From contig CAISWQ010000067.1 of assembly GCA_903889245.1 (NCBI GenBank), positions 1 through 64,000 of the forward strand: 64,000 nt of DNA. Reading direction: 5' to 3'. Made by a program: the position numbers and the translations under genes. Positions 27,501 through 33,833 of the stretch are shown piece after piece. The DNA is from an uncultured Lentisphaerota bacterium (GTDB lineage: Bacteria; Verrucomicrobiota; Kiritimatiellia; CAIQIC01). Under the pieces are notes generated by a model. The model did not search any database. It was not told the origin of the DNA and worked only from the letters and a program-made list of their open reading frames with translations. Every line of letters begins with the position of its first letter. Positions within the stretch are counted from its first letter, which is position 1.

Positions 27501-28001
27501 AACTTCTACCCGATGGACATCGAACTGCTCTTCTCGCGCAGCCCGTTCCTGCAGGAAGGCTCTGCGCAGTTCTCCTACATCCGGCCGGTGATGAGCAAGC
27601 TCGTCGAGCTGCCCGCCGGCAAGGACACGACGACCATCGAGGTGCCCGCCGAGTTCCGCGCCAAGAACGTCATGGTCGAGGCGCTCGGCGCGGGCCTCCG
27701 CAAGACGCAGGCCTACTACGCCAACACGCTCAAGGTGCAGGTCATCGAAACCTACGGCCAGATTGCCGTCACCCACGCCGAGACGCACAAGCCCGTGCCC
27801 GCCGCCTACGTGAAGGTTTATGCGCGCACCAAGGGCGGCGAGGTCAAGTTCTTCAAGGACGGCTACACGGACCTGCGCGGCCGCTTTGACTACGCCAGCC
27901 TGAACACCAACGAGTTGGAGGATGCCGCGAAGCTCGCGATCCTCATCATGAGCGAGAACCTCGGCGCCGTCGTCCGCGAGACCCCGCCGCCGAAACGCTG
28001 A
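21600..28001 (+). CDS. Giant exported protein with macroglobulin-like features
   Basis: The 2133-residue product has a signal peptide (MNMKLGLLIAGLAGAGALAQ) and GAGGAG before its ATG. I do not recognise a named family with certainty. The first 400 residues are helical and charged. Residues about 420-1150 look like tandem beta-sandwich domains (for example NREVFGGGDAVKLTAFV, then RRALVQKGRLG and AGLYVDRESLIR), the arrangement of alpha-2-macroglobulin MG domains, but no thioester motif CGEQ is present. An Ala/Pro-rich, Met-containing segment lies near 1347-1375. Later parts have FPQTGKYPHYPV, a helical TPR-like stretch (about 1700-1930), and a C-terminal regulatory-type beta domain (HKPVPAAYVKVYARTKGG). 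A periplasmic or outer-membrane-associated role is inferred. Long frames on the other strand are shadows. Confidence 0.75.
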   Translation: MNMKLGLLIAGLAGAGALAQEIGYIETFSLATNREAALKELVPGTDEYFYFHALHAQNSGQAQKFLDVIERWKRERRGTITGQMRELLNRQALLDYGKEPQKSLDYLKKELNLRFNHARQTGERRSDAPTKLDEARISVATLLQRALQNEPQSLERIENVGLELAAGQQLTPDQRRNLLARLARPDYPGLVDLIGADLNHQDSRGFGSLGIHRRLTLAQMDELLQKRPTLRNEAQFVNAYLARLAPENEADLETDAAARAAYLDRVWAFVQTLDPVHNSLKACALFNRLRHDQKAGVWDHDRFLAYVKLPRNVWYLRDEIRQRLTRGDYMADLNRGYGLIALPPVGNEEPLVREFLLHFFRDAADYKAYLPLIRDDFLKRTFAEAKIVNGVGEPQQWSALLAPEEFKQLKERVDIDFAPDNREVFGGGDAVKLTAFVKNVPALLVKVYEINTLNYYRETGQPLNLAINLDGLVASSEQRADYKEPSERRVARTFEFPQLKQNGVYVVELIGNGKSSRALVQKGRLGVLQEVTAGGHAFTVLDEANRKLADARAWLGGREFAPEKDGRIVVPFSTAPKSETIIVQHGGFASLVRFAHLAETYDLRAGLYVDRESLIRREKAQVVLRPVLRISGQPTSLKLLEEVRLVIRSEDLQGTASEKEIPLAALREDAETVQDIAVPENMVSLNVTLKAKIQNVSLNKKQDLADSASFTLNGIDRSASVQDLHASRTAAGYIVELRGKNGEPRAGEPLFCVFKHRCFHDEVQVELKTDEQGRIWLGQLEGLDWFRVKEPAGVEHQWPVARGACTYADTLHGQAGDVLRVALVNAAAATDASLLEVRRGQFVKDWNSALAVAGGFLELRALPAGDYSLYLKQEQREISVRITLGETRDGYVFSARRALETPRLAPLQVAAVNAGADAVEIHLANASPFARVHVLATRYLPAYDAFARLGFTGTPGLRQQAWKPVLTFYESGRDIGDEYRYILDRRTAKKLPGNMLERPGLLLNPWALRDTSAELEQLQAGGAYAGKAAGLAEAEGRGGMAKKEAAAAEPPEGFAALDFLKQPAVVLLNLKADKDGRIRIPRAALQGKPHLRILAADPTTTVLQNVALDDTPVATRELRLAAGLDPAKTYAEQKIVTPVQPKAALEIADATTAQFETYDTVAKAYRLLATLAGNATFTEFEFVARWSDLDAKEKQRLYSKYACHELSFFLAQKDPDFFRTVIAPYLKNKKDKTFLDHWLLGADLKGYLEPWRFGRLNMVERILLGKRLKEQEASMARDAKDRNDLIPPNMEDFNRRFDTAVQTSALEADAAGEAGGGVRDQLKRLSQKTAEMKEKQLADLRANTRFAATAAPPAPMAPPAAEPMPVAAHAFGLQAANGAVAMDAAAKAQPEMLRKAMTSVRARRAGADRQLAREGSDKDVAVLTEETAFFEVAKAKRDEARRFFQKLDQTKEWAENNYYNLPIEQQLAALVGINAFWSDYAAHDGATPFLSRHFPQATRNFTELMLALAVLDLPFKSGAHAEKVDGLRYTVQAATPLVLFHREIREAARAPAGGAVLVAQNFFRADDRYRDENNERFDKFVSDEFLPHVVYGAQIILTNPTGNRQRLQVLLQIPLGALPVNSGFQTRGTHVALEPHSTQTIEYYFYFPQTGKYPHYPVTIARNDQVVAGVTPFTFNVVASLSKVDKTSWAWLSQNGTPEEVSAFLKNANLHRVELKQIAWRMKDAAYFRQATALLEARHVYDHTLWSYGFQHNDAQAIRAYLEHSPFAQRCGLWLVSPLLTLDPVDRHAYQHLEYAPLVNPRAHQVGAKPKILNNRFREQYQRLMRVLSYKPALGAVDQLAVAYYLTLQDRVSEALDWFARVDRKAVPEQIQCDYLEAYLAFYRGDLEGARKLAKRYADLGVDRWRNRFALVLAQLDEAAGAAAAVADKESRDQAQAALAATEPALELQVEAGRIRLDYRNLKGCTLNFYPMDIELLFSRSPFLQEGSAQFSYIRPVMSKLVELPAGKDTTTIEVPAEFRAKNVMVEALGAGLRKTQAYYANTLKVQVIETYGQIAVTHAETHKPVPAAYVKVYARTKGGEVKFFKDGYTDLRGRFDYASLNTNELEDAAKLAILIMSENLGAVVRETPPPKR

Positions 28002-28053
28002 CCCGTTCGACAGTTTGCGGGAGGGCGAGCGAGCCGCCCGCCACCGGCGGGCA

Positions 28054-28107
28054 GGTTTTCCAAGGCTTGGAAAAAAGCTGCTGAAAATTTCCAAGCCTTG
28101 GAAAAAT
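28054..28107. repeat. Phased palindrome pair, near-perfect
   Basis: TTTTCCAAGGCTTGGAAAA is centred at 28065 and its complementary-centre form TTTCCAAGCCTTGGAAA at 28096, 31 bp apart. They lie 3' of the giant gene, between it and the convergent small membrane-protein gene. Confidence 0.93.
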
Positions 28108-28185
28108 CGCGAGGGTAGTGCCGGGGGGCGGGAAATATGACCACGGAAATTTCCCGGCCGTGGACCACCGGAGCGGACGCGCCTA

Positions 28186-28500
28186 CTACTCGGTGATGCT
28201 CTGCCAAAAACGGCTGTTGGGGGTAGAGTCCTTGGTGTGGATGGTGCCTCGATTCCATTTGCTCCACGCCCAGACCATCATCCAGAGCAACCCCCCGGCT
28301 ACCACGACAAAAACCAACCACGTCAACAGCTCACGGTTGCGCCGTTGACGGCGCACATTGACGAACCGCCGTTTATGACGCTGACGCCCTTCATCGGTCG
28401 GCCCTGGCAGGACGACCGGTTCTGCTCCGCTTTGGGGCTTCGCAACCTGCGTTTCCCGCGGCTTGAACTCCCGCGTCACTGGATCATAAAGCATGGACAT
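28186..28500 (-). CDS. Small single-pass membrane protein
   Basis: The 104-residue protein has a polar N-terminus (YDPVTREFKPRE), a strongly basic stretch (RHKRRFVNVRRQRRNR, about 41-56), one membrane helix (about 59-80, TWLVFVVVAGGLLWMMVW), and a short tail. The basic block before the helix predicts an N-in topology. I do not recognise a family. A second ATG two codons on is possible. It is divergent from the RluA gene, 108 bp away. Confidence 0.6.
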   Translation of the reverse strand: MSMLYDPVTREFKPRETQVAKPQSGAEPVVLPGPTDEGRQRHKRRFVNVRRQRRNRELLTWLVFVVVAGGLLWMMVWAWSKWNRGTIHTKDSTPNSRFWQSITE

Positions 28501-28608
28501 GATGGCGGCGGTTTTGTACCGCTTCACCTCATCCAAATCAAAGCAATTCCCCGTGCGCGCATCTTTGCGCTTGCGTCGCGCGAGCATTCGGTGGAAACAA
28601 CGTGCGCC

Positions 28609-29700
28609 ATGCAACGCCGTATTCAGTTCCAAATCCCGCGTGTCTTCGCCGGCGCGACCCTGCTCGATTTCCTCGTGCGCCGCTTCCCCTACCACGATGC
28701 AGCCGGCTGGGGCGAACGCATCGCGCAGTGCCGTGTCCACGTCGCCGGCCGTGCCGCCGCGGCGGGGCAGGTGCTGGAAGTTGGGAATCTCGTCGAGTAT
28801 CTCGCCAGCGACATCCCCGAGCCGCGTGTCAACCTCGACGTGGCCGTGATCCATGAGGATGCCGACCTGCTCGTGGTCAACAAACCCGCGAACCTGCCGA
28901 GCCATCCGGGCGGCCGCTACTTCCAGCACACGCTCTGGGCCGTGCTCAAGCACCGCTACGGGCTGGAGCAGCCGATCCTCATCAACCGCCTCGACCGCGA
29001 GACCTCCGGCCTGACGCTCGTCGCGAAGCACGAGAAGGCCGCCAAGTTTCTGCGCGCCGAGTTCAGCACGCGGCGTGTGGAGAAGAAATACCTCGCGCTT
29101 GTGGAGGGCGTCTTCCCGGCGCGGCTCGAGGCGCGTGGTCTGCTCGCACCCGACCCCGCCTCGCCGGTGAAGAAGAAAATGAAATTCACGGCTGCCGAAG
29201 CCGCCACTCCCGAGCAGGCCAGTCAGTGGTGCGAGACGATTTTCCAAGGCTTGGAAACGGTGGGTGCTGGTTTTTCCAAGGCTTGGAAAAATTCAACTCC
29301 GGAAGTTCCAAGCCTTGGAAAAAACGACGCGGAAATTTCCAAGCCTTGGAAAACCCTTGGTCCCGTCAGCCTCGTGGAGGCGCTGCCGCTGACCGGGCGC
29401 CTGCACCAGTTGCGCGCGACGCTGCACGCGCTCGGCTTCCCGGTCGTCGGCGACAAGCTCTATGGCCACGATCCGGAATTCTTCACGCGCTTCTGCCAGG
29501 ACCAGTTGACCGAGGATGACCGCGCGCGGTTGCGCCTCGACCGGCAGGCACTCCACGCCGCCAGCCTGCGCATCCAGCATCCGCGTACCAAACGCACGCT
29601 CGAACTGGAGGTGCCCCTGCCCGACGATATGGCCGCGTTGTTCGCCCAACTGCGCGCCGTCAGCGTTCCACCAACTGCTCATCCAGCGCCGCCGGCGTGA
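28609..29700 (+). CDS. RluA-family pseudouridine synthase carrying an in-frame repeat insertion
   Basis: The 363-residue enzyme isomerises uridine to pseudouridine in RNA. The catalytic motif NRLDRETSG is present with Asp129, preceded by LLVVNKPANLPSHPGG and followed by KKYLALVEG and LTGRLHQLRATLHALG. An N-terminal segment (about 1-60) could be S4-like. Residues about 211-249 are not family sequence: they are the translation of four palindromic repeats with their spacers, inserted in frame just before the final core strands (VSLVEAL). The reading frame survives, and both flanks are conserved. Substrate RNA and position cannot be named. The 3' end overlaps the convergent HAD gene by 41 bp. An upstream GTG is an alternative start. 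Confidence 0.9.
   Translation: MQRRIQFQIPRVFAGATLLDFLVRRFPYHDAAGWGERIAQCRVHVAGRAAAAGQVLEVGNLVEYLASDIPEPRVNLDVAVIHEDADLLVVNKPANLPSHPGGRYFQHTLWAVLKHRYGLEQPILINRLDRETSGLTLVAKHEKAAKFLRAEFSTRRVEKKYLALVEGVFPARLEARGLLAPDPASPVKKKMKFTAAEAATPEQASQWCETIFQGLETVGAGFSKAWKNSTPEVPSLGKNDAEISKPWKTLGPVSLVEALPLTGRLHQLRATLHALGFPVVGDKLYGHDPEFFTRFCQDQLTEDDRARLRLDRQALHAASLRIQHPRTKRTLELEVPLPDDMAALFAQLRAVSVPPTAHPAPPA
29239..29354. repeat. Four phased palindromes inside the RluA-family coding sequence
   Basis: Copies are centred at 29249, 29281, 29313 and 29344 (steps 32, 32 and 31 bp). Two have a G centre and two a C centre. As the steps are not multiples of three, successive copies are read in different frames, giving FQGLE, FSKAWK, PSLGK and ISKPWK peptides. 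None creates a stop codon. Confidence 0.95.
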
Positions 29701-30358
29701 CGCCGGCGAGCGTGGGCAACGTGAAGTCGGCCTTGTGCAGACGCGGGGCGGTGTAGCTGCTTTCGAGGCCGGCAACCTTCAGGCCGGCGCCCTTCGCGGC
29801 CTCGATGCCCCACGGCGAATCCTCGATGGCGAGCGCGTGCTGCGGCCGGATGTTGCGCTGCGGGTGCGCCTGCCAGAGTTTCTCCAGCGCGAGCCGGTAG
29901 CAGGTGGGATCGGGCTTGCTCGCGGCGACCTCGTCGGTGGTGACGACGGCGTCAAATTGGTTCAGGGCGCGCACCTTGTTCAGGATCACCGTGACATCGC
30001 GATGCGTCGCGCCCGTGCAGAGCGCGAGCGGGATCTTCGCCGCCTTCAAGGCGGTCATTAGTTCCACCGCGCCGGGAAACGGCTGGATGCCGCGCTCCTC
30101 GATCAGCTTGGCGAACGCCACCGCCTTGCCTTCGATAAGCGCCCGCAATCCGGCCTGATCAAGCGGCCGGTGCGCCACGTGATAGCGGTGCTGGAAGACG
30201 CCGCGGTCATCGAAGCCCAGATAGTGCTCCTCGTATTCCTCCTGAGAAAGCTCCAGCCCCAAGGGTGTCAGGACCGCGTTTATCGCCGCCTGATGATAGG
30301 GTTCGGAATCCACCAGCACGCCGTCGAAATCGAAAATCACCGCGTCGAGATTTTTCAT
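29660..30358 (-). CDS. HAD-superfamily phosphatase, beta-phosphoglucomutase-like
   Basis: The 232-residue protein has motif I FDFDGVLVDSE (nucleophile Asp10, acid Asp12), a helical cap, motif II LCTGAT, motif III Lys in ASKPDPTCY, and motif IV AIEDSPWGIEAA. This is the subfamily I cap type of sugar-phosphate phosphatases and beta-phosphoglucomutases, and the exact substrate is not readable. The ATG ending at 30358 gives the usual start; an earlier ATG run (MMMPPP) is possible. Its end overlaps the RluA gene tail to tail. Confidence 0.88.
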   Translation of the reverse strand: MKNLDAVIFDFDGVLVDSEPYHQAAINAVLTPLGLELSQEEYEEHYLGFDDRGVFQHRYHVAHRPLDQAGLRALIEGKAVAFAKLIEERGIQPFPGAVELMTALKAAKIPLALCTGATHRDVTVILNKVRALNQFDAVVTTDEVAASKPDPTCYRLALEKLWQAHPQRNIRPQHALAIEDSPWGIEAAKGAGLKVAGLESSYTAPRLHKADFTLPTLAGVTPAALDEQLVER

Positions 30359-30404
30359 AGGTGGCGGCATCATCATTTTCAAAGCGCGGTGAGTCAAGAA
30401 AAGA

Positions 30405-30471
30405 CGCCGGCCCGGAAAGCCGGCCTACATATTTTCCAGATGGTGTAGGCCGTGTCTCTGACACGGCGCAA
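30405..30471. repeat. Pair of GTAGGCCG-type intergenic hairpins
   Basis: GCCGGCCCGGAAAGCCGGC near 30406-30424 and the GCCGTGTCTCTGACACGGC stem near 30448-30466 are two GC-rich stem-loops joined by CCTACATATT...GTAGG. Similar hairpins occur at 50331 and 58940. They lie between the HAD and phosphoribosyltransferase genes and could act as a transcript-end structure. Confidence 0.65.
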
Positions 30472-30476
30472 AAAGT

Positions 30477-31103
30477 TCAAGCGCTTCCACCCAGCAGCGC
30501 CACGACCTCGTTGTCCTCGACCTGCGCGAAGTCGCTATAGAACTGACCGACCGCCATGAACCATTCCGGCGCGGCGAGGCAGACCGTTTCGTCGGCCAGC
30601 GCGCGGACTTTCTCCAGTGTATCCGGCGGCGCGACCGGCACGGCGATGATCAGCTTTGCCGGCTGGCGCGGACGCAACACCTGCAACGCCGCGAGCATCG
30701 TCGCGCCCGTGGCGAGGCCATCATCGGTAACAATGACGAGGCGGCCGGCGGGATCGAACGCAGCGCGGCCGGCGGAAAACACTTTGCGGCGGCGCTGTAG
30801 TTCCGCCAGTTGCCCGGCTGCCTCGCGCTGGAGGTAGGCGGGCAGGTCGCGCCGCCAGCTTTCGTCGTTGAGGAACAGTTGGCCGCTCTCGTCAATCGCG
30901 CCGATGGCGACCTCCGGATTGCCCGGTGCGCCGAGCTTGTGCGTGAGGATCACGTCCACGTCGCCCGCCAGCAACTCCGCGAGACGCGCCGCCAGCACCA
31001 CCCCACCCCGCGGAATCCCTAGCACCAGTGGGTGCTGGCCGCGATAGAGTGCCAGCTTCCCCGCCAGTTTTTCCGCCGCCTCGCTGCGATCCGCGAAGTG
31101 CAT
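30477..31103 (-). CDS. Phosphoribosyltransferase-fold protein downstream of rtcB
   Basis: The 208-residue protein has a type I PRTase fold. An N-terminal LGIPRGGVVLAARLAE segment is followed by the PRPP-binding loop VIVTDDGLATGATM and a C-terminal segment with WFMAVGQFYSDF. This subgroup is widespread, often encoded with hydrolases or stress genes, and its substrate is not established. It starts four bases after the rtcB stop on the same strand, which suggests a link with RNA repair or RNA-end metabolism. Confidence 0.85.
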   Translation of the reverse strand: MHFADRSEAAEKLAGKLALYRGQHPLVLGIPRGGVVLAARLAELLAGDVDVILTHKLGAPGNPEVAIGAIDESGQLFLNDESWRRDLPAYLQREAAGQLAELQRRRKVFSAGRAAFDPAGRLVIVTDDGLATGATMLAALQVLRPRQPAKLIIAVPVAPPDTLEKVRALADETVCLAAPEWFMAVGQFYSDFAQVEDNEVVALLGGSA

Positions 31104-31107
31104 GACT

Positions 31108-32538
31108 TCATCCTTTTACGCACGCCAGCGGCACGAGCCTGGCCACCTTGCGCGCGAGGCCGGCGGCGTGCGTCACCTCGACGACGCGATCCACGTCCTT
31201 GTACGCCCCCGGCGCCTCCTCCGCGATGCCACGGTAGGAGCGCGTGCGGATCAACACCCCGCGCCGCGCGAGGTCGTCCATCACCTGCCGCCCCTGCCAT
31301 TTTTTCGTCGCCTGCGTCCGGCTCATGGTACGGCCCGCGCCGTGGCACGCCGAGGCCAACGCGCGTGTCGCGCTCTCCGCCGTGCCGGCGAGGATGTAGC
31401 TGGCCGTGCCCATCGTGCCGCCGATCAGCACGGGCTGGCCAACCGCGCGCAGGTCCGGCGGAAGTTCGGGATGACCGGGCCCAAACGCGCGCGTCGCGCC
31501 CTTGCGATGAACCCACAGCTTTTGCGGCTGCCCATCCACGAGCGTGTCCTCCAGCCGGCAGGTGTTGTGCGAAACATCATAGAGCAGGTCCAGCTCCGCG
31601 CCGCGGAAGATTTCCTGCCACGCCCGCCGCACCAGCTCCAGCAGCATCTGCCGGTTCGCCAGCGCGCAGTTGATCGCCGCGCTCATCGCGCCCAGATAGG
31701 CGCGCCCCTCGTCGGAGCGGAGCGGCGCGCACGCCAGCTCGCGATCGGCCAACGCGATGCCGTGACGCGCCGCCGCGGCGACCATGCGCTTGGAATATTC
31801 CGTCGCCACCTGGTGCCCCAGCCCGCGCGAGCCGCAGTGGATGCTGACCGCGACCTCGCCGACACGCAGGCCGTAGGCGGCCGCGATTCTTTCGTCGTGG
31901 ATTTCCACGATCTCCTGCAGCTCCAGATAATGATTGCCGGAGCCGAGCGTGCCCATCTCGTCATATTGCCGGCCCTTCGCGTTCTGCGAGACCTGCGCCG
32001 GGTCGGCCTCCAGCACGCAGCCGTGGCTCTCGATGCGTTCCAGCTCGCGCGCCGTTCCGTAGCCGCGCTGCACCGCCCACACCGCGCCACCGGCGAGCAT
32101 GTCGTCGAGTTCCGTGGTGGAGAGTTTGATCGTGCCGGTGCTGCCGACACCCGCCGGTATCCGCGCGAGCAGCAGGTTCGCCAGCTTCTCCAGCTTTGGC
32201 CTGATCTCATCCACGTGCAGCTTCGTCAGCGCCGTACGCACGCCGCACGAGATGTCGAAGCCGACGCCGCCGGCGGAGACAACGCCGCCCTGGTCCGCGT
32301 CGAACGCCGCGACACCGCCGATGGGGAAGCCGTAACCCCAATGCGCGTCCGGCATCGCGTAGGCCGCGCCGACGATGCCCGGCAGGCTCGCGACGCCGGC
32401 GAGCTGGTGGAGTACCTGCTCATCCATGTCCTCAATCAACGCCTCGTCGGCGAAGAGCACGCCCGGCGCGCGCATCGCACCATGCGGCTCCAGCATCCAT
32501 TCAGTCTCGTTTTTCCGCGTCAATTGCGCTCGGTTCAT
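31108..32538 (-). CDS. rtcB: RNA-splicing ligase RtcB
   Basis: The 476-residue enzyme joins 2',3'-cyclic phosphate or 3'-phosphate RNA ends to 5'-OH ends using GTP and Mn(II). It shows VGFDISCGVR with the metal Cys, LGSGNHYLELQ, HCGSRGLGHQ, and the guanylylation motif CHGAGR with the acceptor His near residue 399. The start ATG ends at 32538 and is preceded by GGGAG. The frame remains open upstream only because the adjoining palindromes contain no stops. The archease cofactor is encoded separately at 46.3 kb. The phosphoribosyltransferase gene follows. Confidence 0.96.
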   Translation of the reverse strand: MNRAQLTRKNETEWMLEPHGAMRAPGVLFADEALIEDMDEQVLHQLAGVASLPGIVGAAYAMPDAHWGYGFPIGGVAAFDADQGGVVSAGGVGFDISCGVRTALTKLHVDEIRPKLEKLANLLLARIPAGVGSTGTIKLSTTELDDMLAGGAVWAVQRGYGTARELERIESHGCVLEADPAQVSQNAKGRQYDEMGTLGSGNHYLELQEIVEIHDERIAAAYGLRVGEVAVSIHCGSRGLGHQVATEYSKRMVAAAARHGIALADRELACAPLRSDEGRAYLGAMSAAINCALANRQMLLELVRRAWQEIFRGAELDLLYDVSHNTCRLEDTLVDGQPQKLWVHRKGATRAFGPGHPELPPDLRAVGQPVLIGGTMGTASYILAGTAESATRALASACHGAGRTMSRTQATKKWQGRQVMDDLARRGVLIRTRSYRGIAEEAPGAYKDVDRVVEVTHAAGLARKVARLVPLACVKG

Positions 32539-32553
32539 GTTGTCGCTCCCGCC

Positions 32554-32667
32554 CTTTTCCAAGGATTGGAAAGCCACGGGCCGTTTTTTCCAAGGCTTGG
32601 AAAAATCCCGCCCGCATTTTCCAAGCCCTGGAAAATTCCGGCCCTATTTTTCCAAGCCGCGGAAACC
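32554..32667. repeat. Phased palindrome cluster, four copies at exactly 31-bp steps
   Basis: Centres are at 32564, 32595, 32626 and 32657, each step exactly 31 bp. The spacers are GC-rich and different. The cluster sits in the divergent region between rtcB and the catabolic cluster, just upstream of the predicted promoter at 32727. Confidence 0.93.
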
Positions 32668-32726
32668 GGTGCAATCTACACGCTCACGGCGGGGGTCGGC
32701 AAACCGCGATTTGCCCCATTTCGCCA

Positions 32727-32755
32727 TTGACGGGCCGGGGCGCCTGATATATTTT
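32727..32755 (+). promoter_or_regulatory. Predicted promoter of the catabolic cluster
   Basis: TTGACG at 32727 and TATTTT at 32750 are separated by 17 bp, in a locally AT-rich patch 30 bp before the first gene. Overlapping ATATAT-like alternatives exist. No obvious operator palindrome other than AAATTAAA-type sequence is seen; the ROK repressor encoded two genes on is the likely regulator. Confidence 0.5.
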
Positions 32756-32783
32756 GATTTCAAATTAAACCCAACAGGTGGCT

Positions 32784-33821
32784 ATGAAGGCAACTCCGGC
32801 GGCGGTGCGGTATGGCTTGATCGGTTGCGGGGCGTGGGGCAGCCACCACGCGCGTGTCATCGCGGCGACGGCCGGCGCGCAACTCGCGGCCATCGCGGAG
32901 CGCTCGGACGAGAACCGCGCGGCGGCGCAGCAGCAGCACCCGGCGGCGGCGTGCTACAGCGACTACCGCGAGATGTTCCAGCGGGAGCAACTCGACGCGG
33001 TGGATATCGTGCTGCCGACGCATCTGCACTTTGACGCCGCCAAGGCGGCGCTGGAGGCCGGCTGCCACGTGCTGCTGGAGAAGCCGATGTGCCCGCAACT
33101 CGCGCAGTGCGATGAACTGATCGCGTTGGCTCAAGCGAAAGGGCTGCACCTGGCCATCGGCCACGAGTTCCGGCTCTCGTCGCTGTGGGGCCGCGTGAAG
33201 CAGATGGTGGAGGAGGGCGCGATCGGCGAGCCGCGCTACTGCCTGATCGAGCTGTGGCGGAATCCCTACCGGCAAGGGACCGGCGGCTGGCGCTATGACA
33301 TCAAGCGGGTCGGCAACTGGATTCTGGAGGAGCCGATCCATTTCTTCGACCTCGCGCGCTGGTATTTCGCGCGGGCCGGCGAGCCGGTCGCCGTGTTCGC
33401 GCGCGCGAGCCACAAACGCGATGAGCACCCGGAGCTGCAGGACAACTTCAGCGCGATGATCAACTTCCCGAACGGCGGCTACGCGGTCATCTCCCAGACG
33501 CTGGCGGGCTATGAGCACCACCAGGTGGTGAAGCTGACCGGCACGCGCGGCGCGCTCTGGGCGAGCTGGAGCGGCGCGCTGGACCGGACGTTCCATCCGA
33601 CCTATGCGCTGAAACATTTCGATGGCGAGAAGCTGCAGGAGATCGCGCTGACCAAGACGACCGGCGAGGTCTATGAGCTGGAGGAGGAAGTGGCCAGCAT
33701 GACCGCGGCCATCCGCGGCGGCGCGTTGCGCTGCGCGACGGGCGCGGACGGGCGCTGGTCGGTGGCGCTGTGCCTGAAGGCGCAGGAGTCGGTGGATACG
33801 GGCAAGGTCGTGAACTTTTGA
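32784..33821 (+). CDS. Gfo/Idh/MocA family sugar dehydrogenase (cytoplasmic)
   Basis: The 345-residue protein lacks an export signal. It has the NAD(P) fold GLIGCGAWGSHH, a LPTHLHFDAAKAA segment, and the EKPMC motif with the conserved Lys, followed by the C-terminal beta-sheet domain with HEFRLSSLWG and a LEEPIHFFDLARW helix containing the conserved His. It probably oxidises a polyol or sugar, or reduces a ketose. ATG at 32784 is used, with AGGTGG immediately upstream; a GTG two codons earlier is an alternative. It heads the thirteen-gene cluster. Confidence 0.88.
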   Translation: MKATPAAVRYGLIGCGAWGSHHARVIAATAGAQLAAIAERSDENRAAAQQQHPAAACYSDYREMFQREQLDAVDIVLPTHLHFDAAKAALEAGCHVLLEKPMCPQLAQCDELIALAQAKGLHLAIGHEFRLSSLWGRVKQMVEEGAIGEPRYCLIELWRNPYRQGTGGWRYDIKRVGNWILEEPIHFFDLARWYFARAGEPVAVFARASHKRDEHPELQDNFSAMINFPNGGYAVISQTLAGYEHHQVVKLTGTRGALWASWSGALDRTFHPTYALKHFDGEKLQEIALTKTTGEVYELEEEVASMTAAIRGGALRCATGADGRWSVALCLKAQESVDTGKVVNF

Positions 33822-33833
33822 ACCCATGACCTC

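Noticed and set aside
24879-28094. A 1071-codon open frame on the minus strand opposite the giant exported protein (and similar long frames at 22266-24035 and 12-13.5 kb)
   Set aside because: GC-rich third positions leave the antisense frames free of stops. The translations are Arg/Val/Gly/His-rich without domains, while the plus-strand product has a signal peptide and ribosome site.
29239-29354. Frameshifted or interrupted RluA gene (pseudogene)
   Set aside because: The frame is intact across the repeats and both the catalytic motif and the C-terminal family segments are preserved, so a functional enzyme with an inserted segment is more likely.
32539-32577. N-terminal extension of RtcB (MAFQSLEK...)
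   Set aside because: It is the translation of a palindrome copy; a good GGGAG site precedes the internal ATG ending at 32538, which gives the normal RtcB start.
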